The notes beneath the pieces were generated by a model. That model did no database searches, had not been told where the DNA came from, and was given only the letters and a program-made list of their open reading frames with translations. A DNA stretch of 64,000 bases from Phreatobacter stygius (lineage in GTDB: Bacteria; Pseudomonadota; Alphaproteobacteria; Rhizobiales; Phreatobacteraceae), in contig NZ_CP039690.1 in NCBI RefSeq assembly GCF_005144885.1, positions 5,221,001 through 5,285,000 on the forward strand, given 5' to 3'. The position numbers and the translations under genes are program-made. Shown here piece by piece: positions 24,498 through 34,289 of this stretch (position 1 is its first letter; each line of letters opens with the position of its first letter).

Positions 24498-24734
24498 TTA
24501 CTGCGCGAGGGCCTTCTGCATGGCCTCGGCCAGCGGCGCATTGGGGTTGCGCGTGCAATAGGCTTCGATCTTGGCGTCCATCGGATCGGCCGGCGGCATG
24601 GCCGTGCCGGCGCTGCGCAGGGCGGCCTTCATTTCGGCCTGGGCACGCAGATAGCCGGCGCAGGTGTCGGCGGTCTGGGCTGCCGCGGCGGCGGACATCG
24701 CGGTCAACAGGACGAGCGAGAGGATCATCTTCAT
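24498..24734 (-). CDS. Small secreted protein, HdeA/HdeB-like
   Basis: This 78-residue protein has a signal peptide (MKMILSLVLLTAMSAAAAAQ). Its mature part of about 58 residues has two Cys (DTCAGYLRA and EAYCTRNP) at the spacing of HdeA-type acid chaperones. ATG at 24734 is chosen over a TTG at 24743. Function is a weak guess from size and cysteine pattern. Confidence 0.6.
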   Translation of the reverse strand: MKMILSLVLLTAMSAAAAAQTADTCAGYLRAQAEMKAALRSAGTAMPPADPMDAKIEAYCTRNPNAPLAEAMQKALAQ

Positions 24735-25009
24735 GGAGTGCAACCAATTCTGGACGGGGGAGGAGAACCCGCGACGGGGCCCCTGAAGGCCTGCCTGGGG
24801 CGGAACGCCGCAACGCCCGCGAGCGGATGACCGCGCGACGCGTTGACAGCGACCTGATCATCCTCTCGCACGACCGGGGACCTTCCCGCATTGACGCTGC
24901 GTCCGGCTTTCTTGACCGGGCATCCCGCATTGTCCGCGATGCGTTTATTGTTGATCCCGAATTGACGTCTGGCCGGGGCGCCGCCCGCCGATTCCCGGCA
25001 GGCTTGCCG

Positions 25010-26113
25010 ATGCGTAAAATTCTCCGCATAAGCGGCGCGGCAGAACCTCTTTCCTCCGCGCCGGCGCGGTGGTCTGGCCATGCGGAGCGACCTTTAGCCT
25101 TGCCGGTCCAGACCCTCACCTTCGCAGCCGAAAATCCCGACGAGGCCGGCGGCTTCGGCGCCTATCACGATCTCTATGCCGGCGGCTCGGATGTCGGCCT
25201 GACCGGCGGCCGCTTCGAAGCCCGTGTCCGGGCCCACCGCTTCAAGCGCATGCTGGTCTTCGATCGCACCATCAGCGGTGTCATCCATCGTCGCGACCAG
25301 GCGCGTGTCAGGCGTGACGGTTTCGACCATGTCGCGCTGCAATTGCTGCTGAGCGGCGAGCTGGCCGGCGGCCGGCCGGGCGAGGAGCGGGCGCTTGCCC
25401 CCGGCGAGATCATCCTGTTCGACATGACCCAACCGCAGGCGACCCGTGCCGACGGCGCCCGCTTGATCACCGTCAGCCTGGCGCGCGATGTCGTCGAGGC
25501 GGTGGCACCGCTGACGCGGAGCTTGCATGGCGCCATTCTGCCCGAGGTCGGATCCGGCCTCCTCGGCGACTTCATGGTCTCGCTGGCGCGCCGCGGCGAT
25601 CACTTGAGTGCGGGAACTGCGTCCCGGGCGGGGCGGGCGGTCGCCGAGCTGCTCGCCGCGGCGCTGGGCGAAGGCGAGGTGCGCCCGGTCTCCGGCTCGT
25701 CGGCGCAGCAGATCCTCCTGCTCAGACGCGAGCGCACCGAGGCCTATATCGAAACGCGCCTCGCCGACCCGCACCTCGATGTCGAGGCGGTCGCCGTCGG
25801 CCTCGGCGTGTCGCGCAGCGTGCTCTATCGGCAGTTCGAGGCATCCGGCGGCGTGGCGCAACATATCCTGCACCGCCGGCTGGAGCGCCTGCGCGGCGCG
25901 CTCCGCCGCCTCGGCGAAGTGCGCTCCATCGCAACACTGGCCTATGACCATGGCTTTGCCAGCGAAAGCCATTGCAGCCGTGCCTTCCGGGCGGCCTACG
26001 GCTTGCCGCCCGGGCAGTACCGCGCCGAAATGAATCGTCTCCGGCTGACATACGAGACCGACGAGGAGAGCTCGGGCGGCTCGTTCGCCAGTTGGCACAG
26101 CGAATTATACTAG
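25010..26113 (+). CDS. AraC-family transcriptional regulator
   Basis: This 367-residue regulator has an N-terminal AraC-binding-like domain (FKRMLVFDRTISGVIHRRDQ, VALQLLLSGEL, LAPGEIILFDMTQPQ). Its C-terminal helix-turn-helix pair (VAVGLGVSRSVLYRQF, YDHGFASESHCSRAFRAAYGLPPGQYR) is complete. ATG at 25010 is the best upstream start, though the conserved domain begins about 30 residues later. Target genes unknown. Confidence 0.85.
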   Translation: MRKILRISGAAEPLSSAPARWSGHAERPLALPVQTLTFAAENPDEAGGFGAYHDLYAGGSDVGLTGGRFEARVRAHRFKRMLVFDRTISGVIHRRDQARVRRDGFDHVALQLLLSGELAGGRPGEERALAPGEIILFDMTQPQATRADGARLITVSLARDVVEAVAPLTRSLHGAILPEVGSGLLGDFMVSLARRGDHLSAGTASRAGRAVAELLAAALGEGEVRPVSGSSAQQILLLRRERTEAYIETRLADPHLDVEAVAVGLGVSRSVLYRQFEASGGVAQHILHRRLERLRGALRRLGEVRSIATLAYDHGFASESHCSRAFRAAYGLPPGQYRAEMNRLRLTYETDEESSGGSFASWHSELY

Positions 26114-26198
26114 GCGGCGCGGCCCGGCCGCTGCGCGGCACCACATGGCCTTCCCGCCCGAAATGCCGGTGCCGTGCCGAAGCCGGACCTCGCTCCGC

Positions 26199-27197
26199 TC
26201 AGCGCGCCGATCCGGCGAGAAATGTGCCGAGCCGTTCCAACGCCTGGCGCCCGGCCTGCTCGTCGAGATTGAACTGATATTCGTGGGGCAAAGGCGGGCT
26301 GTGGCCGGCCGGGAAGAACAGCGTGTCGACGGCGACGCCCTGCGCGCGGATGGCTTCGGCCATCATGACCGATTGCGGCGCCAGCGGATCGGCATTGCCG
26401 ACCGATACGAAGGCCGGGGGAAATCGCGGGCTCAGGTGACGGGCAACCGAGAATTCGGCAAGGCGAGGGTCTCCGGCATAGTCCCGGGTGCCGAGATAGG
26501 ACCAGAGGACGGTCCTGATGAACCATCCGAAGCCGCCGTCGAGATCGATCGCGCTGGCGTCATAGACGCCGCAGAACAACACGATACCCCTGAGCGCGCC
26601 AGGCTCGATCGCCGGCGCGATGCCGATCGACGCGGCATAGCCGGGGCCGCCGATCGCTGCGGCCAGCTGCGCCGCAATCTGAGCGCCGGCCGAATCGCCG
26701 GCGAGAAAGATCCGGCTTCGGTCGATCGGCCAGCGGCCGGCATTGGCGACAAGGAAAGCCAGCGCTTCGTTGGCCTGGACGACGGGTGTCGGATAGCGCG
26801 CACCCGGCGCGGTCGAATAGCCGATGCCGACGACGGCATAGCCGCCGGCCGCCAGGATCCTGAGATAACCGACGGTATCGGCCTTGTTGCCGGCGACGAA
26901 GCCGCCGCCATGGATCCAGACGATCATGGGCAGCGGTTTGCTCGTCGCGTCGGCATCGGAGGGGAGAAAGATGTCAAACAGCGCATCGCTGCTCTGGCCA
27001 TAGCGTTGGTCGCGCCATTCCGTGACTTTGCCCGGCAGATGCCGTTCCAGCGCGCGGTTGCGCGCGGCGGCGTCCATGTCGAAGGCAAATCGGATCAGCA
27101 TGACCGACGGCCACGGGCTGAGCTTGAAGGCGGCGTAACCGGCCGCGGCACCTGCAACCAGGGCGATCAGGCACCAGGTGATCCAACGCTGTCTCAT
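26199..27197 (-). CDS. Alpha/beta hydrolase, HSL/BD-FAE-type esterase
   Basis: This 332-residue esterase has an N-terminal membrane anchor (WITWCLIALVAGAAAGYAAF). Motifs are the oxyanion motif WIHGGGF, the nucleophile elbow GDSAG, the Asp in GNADPLAP and the His in AGHSPPLPHEY. It should hydrolyse short acyl esters at the periplasmic face of the inner membrane. The gene is leftward and stands apart from its neighbours. Confidence 0.9.
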   Translation of the reverse strand: MRQRWITWCLIALVAGAAAGYAAFKLSPWPSVMLIRFAFDMDAAARNRALERHLPGKVTEWRDQRYGQSSDALFDIFLPSDADATSKPLPMIVWIHGGGFVAGNKADTVGYLRILAAGGYAVVGIGYSTAPGARYPTPVVQANEALAFLVANAGRWPIDRSRIFLAGDSAGAQIAAQLAAAIGGPGYAASIGIAPAIEPGALRGIVLFCGVYDASAIDLDGGFGWFIRTVLWSYLGTRDYAGDPRLAEFSVARHLSPRFPPAFVSVGNADPLAPQSVMMAEAIRAQGVAVDTLFFPAGHSPPLPHEYQFNLDEQAGRQALERLGTFLAGSAR

Positions 27198-27255
27198 CCC
27201 GCGAACCTATACGATGCGCCTTGCCGGGCAATCCGGCGCCGCACCGGGGCGGTGG

Positions 27256-27996
27256 TCACTCGGGATTGCGCTCGGCCTGCGGGTCGAATGCCATGCCGTC
27301 GCCGATCTGGTCGAGCGTCATCGTGCCGCGCCGCGGCGCCGCGCGCCACACCGCTCGCTCGGCGTCGCTCGAGATGGTACCGGTGGTCAGTTTCATCCGG
27401 CCGGTCAGATAGTTGACCGAGACGCCGCGGGTTTCACCGGAGTTCCTGACGACCGTGATGCGGTCATAGCCGATCAGGTCGATGCGCTCGCCGCGAACCT
27501 TGAACGTATAGGTCACGACGAACATCTCCCAGGATCCGGCCGACATGAACGAGCGCATCGCCAGCTTGAAGCTGCCGCCGGCGACGGTGATGCCGCCGCC
27601 GTCGAGATAATCGTCCGCCACCGGGTCTTCCGTGCGCGGAATGAGCTGGTGGTTCTCGAGCGCCAGCCGGAAGCCTGACGCCTGCCCGAAAGCCACCACC
27701 AGGATGCGCGGATTGGTGTCGAGCCGCCTGGTGCCGAGCCCTCCGCTGTTGTCGACGACGTTGCGCGGCGCGTCCTGTCGCAGCACCAGCACGAGATCGG
27801 CGATGCCGTCGCCGTTGAGATCGCCGGCCTCGCGGGCTTCGAGCTTCCAGCCGGCCGGCACGAAGCCTTCCGCCGTCGCGGCGGTGCGGACGAGGCGGGG
27901 ATAATCGACCGGCGGAATGGCGAGCTCGGTTGCGGCCGCCGGGACCATCGGCGCGAGGCCGGCGATGACAAGAGCAAACATGATCAGGCGGCGCAT
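27256..27996 (-). CDS. Secreted hypothetical protein with a DxNxDG calcium-type motif
   Basis: This 246-residue protein has a signal peptide (LIMFALVIAGLAPMVPAAA). A DLNGDGIADLVLVL segment near residue 58 resembles FG-GAP/VCBS or dockerin-like calcium loops. The remaining sequence (GGGITVAGGSFKLAMRSFMS, ERIDLIGYDRITV) is beta-rich. It lies 58 bp downstream from nothing obvious and upstream of the esterase gene on the same strand. Function unknown. Confidence 0.8.
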   Translation of the reverse strand: MRRLIMFALVIAGLAPMVPAAATELAIPPVDYPRLVRTAATAEGFVPAGWKLEAREAGDLNGDGIADLVLVLRQDAPRNVVDNSGGLGTRRLDTNPRILVVAFGQASGFRLALENHQLIPRTEDPVADDYLDGGGITVAGGSFKLAMRSFMSAGSWEMFVVTYTFKVRGERIDLIGYDRITVVRNSGETRGVSVNYLTGRMKLTTGTISSDAERAVWRAAPRRGTMTLDQIGDGMAFDPQAERNPE

Positions 27997-28191
27997 GGAC
28001 AGGTGATCCCGGGACGAACGGAGTGGCAGACCTGACGGATCGTCGTTTCCGGGTCATGCCACGGGACCAGGCCGGGGTTTCAGGCCCTGACGCCCCCGTG
28101 CCGGCGAGGCGCGCCGGCATCCCGCGGCAGCCTGTTTCCGCCCATGCGTCCAATGTCCTAGTCTGGATGTCCCCTTAGGCCGGAATCCAAG

Positions 28192-29094
28192 ATGCTGACG
28201 CTTCGCCAGATCGAAGTCTTGCGTGCCCTGATGATCACTGGAACGGTTGCGGGCGCGGCCAAGCTCCTCAATGTCTCGGCGCCCGGCATCAGCCGCTCGA
28301 TGAAACATATCGAGGGCACATTGAAGCTGAAGCTGTTCGAGCGCCGGCATGGCCGCTACACGCCGACGCCCGAGGCCAACGAGCTGTTCGAGCAGATCAA
28401 CGGCGTCTACAAGAAGGTCGACGACCTGCATTTCACCCTGGCGCGCTTCCATCGCGGCACGGCGATCGAATTGCGCCTCGGCTCGGTGCCGAGCATCTGC
28501 CACGTCATGGTGCCGCGCGCGATCGAGAAGCTGAAGCGCCTGCATCCCGACCTGAAGCTGGAAATCACCATTCTCAAGATCGAGGAGGTGATCGACTATC
28601 TCCTGCTCGGCAAGGGCGAGATCGCCGCGATGAGCTATCGGCTCGATCATCCCGGCATCGATTTCGTGCCGCTGGCCAATGGCGAACTCTGCTGCATCGT
28701 GCCGGAACATCATGCCCTGGCCAGCCGCACCAGCATTTCGGCGCGCGAAATGGTCGACTATCCCTTGATCGGCATCGATCCCAACGACCCCTATGGCCGG
28801 ATCATGGCCGAGATCTTCCAGCGCCAGGGCCTGACCTATGACATGGAGATCAAGGCGCGCTTCGGCACCACCGTCTGCTCGCTGGTGGCGGCCGGCCTCG
28901 GCATCGCGATCATCGACCAGTTCACCGTGGCGCACCAGTCGATGCGCGGCATCAAGATTCTCGCGATCGACGAACCGACCCAGTTCCAGACCTATGTCGC
29001 GGTCAAGAACGACCGGGCGCCGTCACTCTACGCCGACAATTTCGTCCGGCTGCTGCGCGAGGAAATGGCGGCGGTGATCCCGAAGCACGGGTAG
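28192..29094 (+). CDS. LysR-family transcriptional regulator
   Basis: This 300-residue regulator has the N-terminal winged helix (LTLRQIEVLRALMITGTVAGAAKLLNVSAPGISRSMKHIE) and a periplasmic-binding-like effector domain. It lies 117 bp before a thiamine-diphosphate enzyme gene on the same strand and probably controls it or the divergent TTT solute-binding protein gene. Effector unknown. Confidence 0.92.
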   Translation: MLTLRQIEVLRALMITGTVAGAAKLLNVSAPGISRSMKHIEGTLKLKLFERRHGRYTPTPEANELFEQINGVYKKVDDLHFTLARFHRGTAIELRLGSVPSICHVMVPRAIEKLKRLHPDLKLEITILKIEEVIDYLLLGKGEIAAMSYRLDHPGIDFVPLANGELCCIVPEHHALASRTSISAREMVDYPLIGIDPNDPYGRIMAEIFQRQGLTYDMEIKARFGTTVCSLVAAGLGIAIIDQFTVAHQSMRGIKILAIDEPTQFQTYVAVKNDRAPSLYADNFVRLLREEMAAVIPKHG

Positions 29095-29211
29095 AGGGAC
29101 GGACTGTCATCAATACCGGTTCGGCATATCTGAAAGCGGCGGCCAAGCCTGGGAGGGATCGTCCGCCGCGTCTATGACGGCTTGGACACCATCACCGTCT
29201 TGGAGACAGTC

Positions 29212-30864
29212 ATGCCGACCGCCGGCGACGTCATCGTCGAGTGCCTTGCCGCCCATGGCGTCGACCGGATCTTCTGTGTGCCCGGCGAAAGCTATCTCGG
29301 CCTGCTCGACGCGCTCCACGGCCGCGCCGACATCGACACGGTGGTCTGCCGGCACGAATCCGGGGCGGGCTTCATGGCGCTCGCCGATGCCCGTCTTTCC
29401 GGCCGCGTCGGCGTCGCCTGCGTCAGCCGCGGCCCCGGCGCCAGCAATGCCGCGATCGCCGTGCATACCGCCGAGCAGGACGGTGTTCCCTTCATCCTCT
29501 TGGTCGGCCAGGTCGCCAGCCGCGACGTCAGGCGCACCGCGTTCCAGGAGATCGACTACGGACAGATGTTCGGATCGATCGCCAAATGGACCGCCGAGGT
29601 CACCGACCCCGACCGCATGGCCGAGACGATGCTGCGCGCGATCCAGGTCGCGACGTCGGGCCAGCCAGGTCCAGTGGTCGTCGCCGTGCCCGAGGATGTG
29701 CTGACCGCCGAGACCGGATCGAAGGCGGTGTCGCCGCAGGCCCCGGTCAAGGCGGCGCCCGACCCGGCCGACCTCGCCACGCTCCACCGCTGGCTGTCGG
29801 AGGCGCGGCGGCCCCTGGTCATCGCCGGCGCCAATCTCGACCGGCCCGGTGGCCGCCAGGCCTTGCTGGGCTTTGTCGAGCAATGGGAGGTTCCGGCCGT
29901 CGTCTCGTTCCGCAACCAGGACCTGATGGACAATGCCCATCGGCTCTATGCCGGCGACATGGGCCTGGCCAATCCGCCGGCCCAGATGGCGCTGCTGCGC
30001 GAGACCGACCTCTTGATCGTGCTGGGCGCCCGGCTGACCGACATCACCACGCAGGGCTATACGTTCCCGTCGCTGGTCCGGCCGGACCAGCGGCTCGTCC
30101 ACATCTATCCCGACCACGGCGTCATAGGCACACATTTCGCCGCGGATCTCGCCATCGGCTGCGGCGCGCAGGCCGCGATCGCGGCGCTCGGGCCGCCGCC
30201 GGCGCCGCTCGTGGCATCGAGAGACCGGGCCTGGCGTGAGCGCCTGAAGGCCGAGCAGCAGGCGATCGCCACACCGCGCCGGTTCCAGGCCGACGACGGC
30301 GTGCCCTTCGAAGATGTCGTTGCCCTCATCGCGCGCGATTTGCCTGATGATGCCATCATCACGCTCGACGCCGGCACCTTTGCCGCACCCGCCTACCGGA
30401 TCATTCCGTTCAGGCCGCCGCAGCGCCTGCTTGCGCCGATCTCCGGCGCCATGGGTTTCGGCGTGCCGGCGGCGGTCGCGGCCGCGCTACGCGAGCCGGC
30501 GCGGCCGGTGATCTGCCTGGTCGGCGACGGCGGTTTCCTGATGACCGGCAGCGAGCTGGCGGTGGCCATCGAGCGCAGGCTGCCGCTGAAGGTGATCGTC
30601 TCGGAGAACCGCATCTACGGTTCGATCCGCATCCACCAGGAGCGGGACTATCCCGGCCGGGTGAGCGGCACGAGCTTCGCCAATCCGGATTTCGAACTCA
30701 TCGGCCGCGCCTTCGGTTTCAACGTCACGCGCATCCGCTCGACCGGCGAACTCGCTGGCCTGCCCGCGATCCTGGCGCGGCCAGGCCCGGAATTCGTGGT
30801 GGTCGATACCAGCGTGAAAGCCATTCTGCCGAAGCCGGCGCTCGCCGGCCGGGCGGCCGAATAG
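29212..30864 (+). CDS. Thiamine diphosphate-dependent enzyme, acetolactate synthase-like
   Basis: This 550-residue protein has three domains of the family. The N-terminal pyrimidine-binding domain has the catalytic Glu in CRHESGAGFMA. The central domain carries RPLVIAGANLDRPGG. The C-terminal diphosphate-binding domain has VGDGGFLMTGSELAVAI ending SEN, the GDG-N magnesium motif. It could be a 2-oxoacid decarboxylase or carboligase. ATG at 29212 follows GGAGAC; a TTG at 29182 is also in frame. It is paired with the LysR gene and faces a TTT solute-binding protein gene, so it may process an imported carboxylic acid. Confidence 0.9.
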   Translation: MPTAGDVIVECLAAHGVDRIFCVPGESYLGLLDALHGRADIDTVVCRHESGAGFMALADARLSGRVGVACVSRGPGASNAAIAVHTAEQDGVPFILLVGQVASRDVRRTAFQEIDYGQMFGSIAKWTAEVTDPDRMAETMLRAIQVATSGQPGPVVVAVPEDVLTAETGSKAVSPQAPVKAAPDPADLATLHRWLSEARRPLVIAGANLDRPGGRQALLGFVEQWEVPAVVSFRNQDLMDNAHRLYAGDMGLANPPAQMALLRETDLLIVLGARLTDITTQGYTFPSLVRPDQRLVHIYPDHGVIGTHFAADLAIGCGAQAAIAALGPPPAPLVASRDRAWRERLKAEQQAIATPRRFQADDGVPFEDVVALIARDLPDDAIITLDAGTFAAPAYRIIPFRPPQRLLAPISGAMGFGVPAAVAAALREPARPVICLVGDGGFLMTGSELAVAIERRLPLKVIVSENRIYGSIRIHQERDYPGRVSGTSFANPDFELIGRAFGFNVTRIRSTGELAGLPAILARPGPEFVVVDTSVKAILPKPALAGRAAE

Positions 30865-30883
30865 CGCCGCTCCAAGGCTGGGC

Positions 30884-31849
30884 TCAGTTCTGCAGCGCTA
30901 TCCCTGATGCCTTGATGATGGCGGTCCAGCGCTCGGTTTCGCGCGCGATGAAGGCGGCGGTCGAAGCCGGCGTGGAATCGGCGATCGGAATGATGTCGAG
31001 CTGTTCCAGCCGGCGGACGATCGCCGGGTCGCGCACCGCCGCATTGGCGGCACGGTTGATGTGCTCGACCAGGTCGCGCGGCGTGCCCTTGGGCGCCAGA
31101 ATGACATTCCAGGTCGACGCCTCGTAATCGGCCATGCCGGCCTCCGCGAAGGTCGGGACATCGGGCAGCGACGGCGACCGCTGGGCCGAGGTCACCGCCA
31201 GCGCGCGGATGGCGCCCGACTTGATCTGCTGGGCCGAGGTCGAGATCGGGTCGATGATGAACTGGACGTGGCCGGCGATCAGATCGGTCATCGCCGGGGC
31301 CGCGCCGCGATAGGGCACGTGGACGACATCGAGCCCGGCCTGATGTTTCAACAGCTCGACCGCCATGTGCAGCACCGAGCCGACACCGGCCGAGCCATAA
31401 TGGACCTTACCGGGATTGGCCCTGACATAGGCCAGGAAATCCCCGAGCTTGGCCGCCGGCACGGACGGGTGCACCGACAGCACCAGGGGGGCCGTGGCGA
31501 CATGGGCGATCGGCACGAAATCGGCCGTGGAATCATAGGGCAGGCGGCTGTTGAGCCCTGGATTGACCGCATGCGACACCGTGGTGAACAGGAGCGTCGT
31601 GCCGTCCGGATCGGCGCGCGCCACCGAATTGGTGCCGGTGATGACGCCAGCGCCCGGCCGGTTCTCGATAATCACCGAGCGGCCGAGCCTGGCGGCCAGC
31701 GCCTCGCCGGTGATCCGGGCGACCAGATCCGTGCTGCCGCCGGCGGCGAAGGGCACGATGAGCTTGATCGCGGGGCCGCCGGACTGGGCCTTGGCCGCGG
31801 TTGCGCCGGCCAGAAGGGCGGACGCAATGAAACATCGTCTGTCGAGCAT
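30884..31849 (-). CDS. Tripartite tricarboxylate transporter solute-binding protein (Bug/TctC)
   Basis: This 321-residue periplasmic protein has a signal peptide (FIASALLAGATAAKAQ). Family motifs are IVPFAAGGSTDLVAR, ENRPGAGVITGTNSVARADPDG and VPYRGAAPAMTDL. It should bind a small carboxylate. The membrane partners TctA and TctB are not in the window, as is usual for orphan Bug proteins. It converges on the thiamine-diphosphate enzyme gene. Confidence 0.93.
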   Translation of the reverse strand: MLDRRCFIASALLAGATAAKAQSGGPAIKLIVPFAAGGSTDLVARITGEALAARLGRSVIIENRPGAGVITGTNSVARADPDGTTLLFTTVSHAVNPGLNSRLPYDSTADFVPIAHVATAPLVLSVHPSVPAAKLGDFLAYVRANPGKVHYGSAGVGSVLHMAVELLKHQAGLDVVHVPYRGAAPAMTDLIAGHVQFIIDPISTSAQQIKSGAIRALAVTSAQRSPSLPDVPTFAEAGMADYEASTWNVILAPKGTPRDLVEHINRAANAAVRDPAIVRRLEQLDIIPIADSTPASTAAFIARETERWTAIIKASGIALQN

Positions 31850-32511
31850 GGCGCATCGTCCCGGTCATTTTCTTGAAGCCTCGATCGAGGCGGCAGCACT
31901 GTCGGGTCGATGCGATGCCGGGGGAATGATGCCGGCGCAGCTAGCAGATATAGCGGCGCGGCATATGGGGCGGCTGGGATGGCCCAGGCGAGCCGCGGAA
32001 AGGACAGCGGATCGGCGCGCCGGCGGCTGGCTTCGCCGGATATCGCGCGCCTTGCACCATGTTCTGTCTTGCCCTAACAATCAGCCAAGCTCACTGTTTT
32101 TGGGCGGCTGAGTACTTGCCGCCATCATGTTCTCCTGGAACACATGAACTATTGGGGCGGGTGGACACTTGGCCGTAGCGTTGCTCGCGTCGTCTGGAGG
32201 CGACAGCTGGCCGCTCCGCCGCTTTCGCCCCGGTTTTCGTCCCGACCCGCGCCACTCGACCGGCGCCGCGGCCGTCTCTCCCGTCATGATCGGGTTTGGT
32301 CGGCACGGTCGCCCCTTCCGTTTGCCTTGGCGACGACCCGCATCAGGCCCCGGCCGGACAAGGCAGCGTCGCATCATGCCCGATCGGCCGGCGCGATCAT
32401 GTAGGTGATCCGCGCCAACTCCCCGTGGCGGTGCAGGCTCGTGTCTTGCCCGCTTGTTGACGACCCGCGGACCGTGTCCGCGGCGAGAGCGCTTCGAGGA
32501 TGGAGATCAAG
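31850..32511. other. Intergenic stretch of about 660 bp without recognised gene
   Basis: It lies between the TTT solute-binding protein gene and the amino-acid ABC operon, which are divergent, so both promoters should be here. Short open frames on both strands have no ribosome site, family resemblance or typical codon use. A partial inverted repeat CATGTTC...GAACACATG at 32126-32146 was noted. Confidence 0.5.
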
Positions 32512-33435
32512 ATGGACAAGCGTGACGACGAGGCTTCGACCGGTGATCCGGCCCTGAATGTGGAACGGCGCAGCATGTTTGCCCTCGGGCTGGCGGGCGC
32601 GGCGCTCGGCGGCATCGCCGCCGGCGGTCTCGCGTTGCCGGCTCCGGCGGTGGCGCAGGCCGCGGCGAGGAGCAAACTCCATGTGGTCAAGGAGCGCGGC
32701 AAGCTGATCGTCGGCACCGGCAGTACCAACCCGCCCTGGCATTTCCAGGATGCCAGCGGCAAGCTGGTCGGCATGGACATCGACCTCGCGCGCCTGCTGG
32801 CGAAGAGCCTGTTCGACGATCCCGAAAAGGTCGAATTCGTGCTGCAGGGATCGGACGCGCGCATTCCGAGCCTGATCACCGACAAGGTCGATATCGTCGT
32901 GCAATGGATGACGGTGACGCCCGGCCGCGCGCAGCAGGTGGAGTTCACCATCCCCTATTATCGCGAGGGCGTCGGCCTGATGCTGTTGGCGCGCGGGGCC
33001 AAATATAAGAATTTCGAGGAGCTGAAGGCGGCCGGCAGCGCGGTGACGATCGGCGGCATGCTGAACGTCTTCCTTGAGGAATGGGTTCACAAGGCTCTGC
33101 CACAGGCCAAGGTCGACGCCTTCGAGAGCCCCGACGCGGCGATGCAGGCGCTGAACGCCCGGCGCATCGACGCCTCCATGCAGGATCAATCGGCCATGCG
33201 CTGGTTGATGCAGCAGGCGCCCGGCCGCTTCGTCGATGCCGGTTACGGCTGGATGCCGAATTCTTACGCATCGGCGGTCAAGCTGGGCGATCCCATCTGG
33301 CTGAATTGGGTCAACACCGTCTACAAAGAGGCCATGATGGGGGTCGACTTCGACACCTTCGCCGCCTCCTACAAGAAGTGGTTCGGCATCGACCTGCCGA
33401 CGCCGAAAGTGGGTTTCCCGCAAGAATTCGCGTGA
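32512..33435 (+). CDS. Polar amino acid-type ABC transporter solute-binding protein
   Basis: This 307-residue protein is of the SBP_bac_3 family. Its signal includes ERRSMFALGLAGAALGGIA, with an Arg pair, cleaved near AVAQA. The core begins LHVVKERGKLIVGTGSTNPPW and includes DASGKLVGMDIDLARLLAK and TPGRAQQVEFTIPYY. ATG at 32512 is chosen with GGAG 6 bp upstream. It heads an operon with two permeases and an ATPase, spaced by a hairpin. It likely binds an amino acid or related ligand. Confidence 0.92.
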   Translation: MDKRDDEASTGDPALNVERRSMFALGLAGAALGGIAAGGLALPAPAVAQAAARSKLHVVKERGKLIVGTGSTNPPWHFQDASGKLVGMDIDLARLLAKSLFDDPEKVEFVLQGSDARIPSLITDKVDIVVQWMTVTPGRAQQVEFTIPYYREGVGLMLLARGAKYKNFEELKAAGSAVTIGGMLNVFLEEWVHKALPQAKVDAFESPDAAMQALNARRIDASMQDQSAMRWLMQQAPGRFVDAGYGWMPNSYASAVKLGDPIWLNWVNTVYKEAMMGVDFDTFAASYKKWFGIDLPTPKVGFPQEFA

Positions 33436-33488
33436 AAACGACCGCGAGCGGGTTTCCCAATCTTCCCGCAATCCAGCCTCTTCAACCT

Positions 33489-33517
33489 GACGGCGGAGCC
33501 GGTTCGGCTCTGCCGTC
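33489..33517 (+). terminator. Intercistronic stem-loop after the solute-binding protein gene
   Basis: Bases 33489-33501 (GACGGCGGAGCCG) pair with 33505-33517 (CGGCTCTGCCGTC) at 12 of 13 positions around a GTT loop. No T run follows. It lies between the binding protein stop and the first permease start, where such loops raise relative expression of the binding protein by partial termination or mRNA protection. Confidence 0.7.
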
Positions 33518-33606
33518 CGCCGTACGGATTTCGCTAAAAAACGGCCGTGGCCAGCGCGGATCGCGGCCAGGGTTCAAGAATTCGGGCGAGGGCAGCGACA
33601 TCCCCC

Positions 33607-34275
33607 ATGATCGATTATCATTTTGACTGGTCCGTCATCGCGCGGAACGCCGATCGGCTGGCCGATGCCCTGCTGCTCGGCCTCGGACTTGCCGTCATCT
33701 CGCTGGCGATCGGCTGTGTGATCGGGCTGCTTGCGGCCTATGCCCGCGTCTCGGGCAAGAAATGGCTGTCCGGGCCGGTCTGGGCCTATGTCGAGTTCAT
33801 CCGCTGCACGCCGCTGCTGCTGCTGATCTTTTTCGTCTATTTCGGCCTGCCGGAGTTCGACGTCAATTTTCTGAACAAGACGCAGAGTTTCGTGCTCTCG
33901 CTGTCGCTTTATGCCGGCGCCTATATGTCGGAGGTGTTCCGCTCCGGCCTGTCGTCCATCCCCAAGGCCTATGTCGAGGCCGCCAAGGCGATCGGCATGC
34001 GGCCCTGGCAGAGGCAGCGCTACGTGGTGCTGCCGGTGATGTTCCGGATCACCTTGCCGGCGATCAGCAACAACCTGATCTCGCTGTTCAAGGACACCTC
34101 GCTCGCCGCAGCCATCGCGGTGCCGGAACTGACCTTCGTGGCGCGCCAGATCAACGCCAATACGTTTCGCGTCATGGAGGTCTGGCTGACCGCCAGCGCC
34201 CTCTATCTGGCAACGGCCTATCTCATTGCCATCATCCTGCGGCAGCTCGAGCGCCGCTATTCCGTGATCCGCTAG
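33607..34275 (+). CDS. Polar amino acid-type ABC transporter permease 1
   Basis: This 222-residue inner-membrane protein has about five transmembrane helices. It has the family start ADALLLGLGLAVISLAIGCVIGLLAAY and FIRCTPLLLLIFFVYFGLPE. The EAA loop is EAAKAIGMRPWQRQRYVVLP, contacting the ATPase. ATG at 33607 gives the usual length. It pairs with permease 2, 14 bp downstream. Confidence 0.93.
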   Translation: MIDYHFDWSVIARNADRLADALLLGLGLAVISLAIGCVIGLLAAYARVSGKKWLSGPVWAYVEFIRCTPLLLLIFFVYFGLPEFDVNFLNKTQSFVLSLSLYAGAYMSEVFRSGLSSIPKAYVEAAKAIGMRPWQRQRYVVLPVMFRITLPAISNNLISLFKDTSLAAAIAVPELTFVARQINANTFRVMEVWLTASALYLATAYLIAIILRQLERRYSVIR

Positions 34276-34289
34276 AGGACGACGCCGTC

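Noticed and set aside
24494-25009. Long N-terminal extension of the AraC gene at 25010-26113
   Set aside because: It runs antisense through the HdeA-like gene and intergenic DNA, is Arg/Ser rich and has no domain.
32081-32404. Short open frames of 79-98 codons on both strands before the amino-acid ABC operon
   Set aside because: No ribosome sites, overlapping each other on both strands, and compositions typical of non-coding GC-rich DNA.
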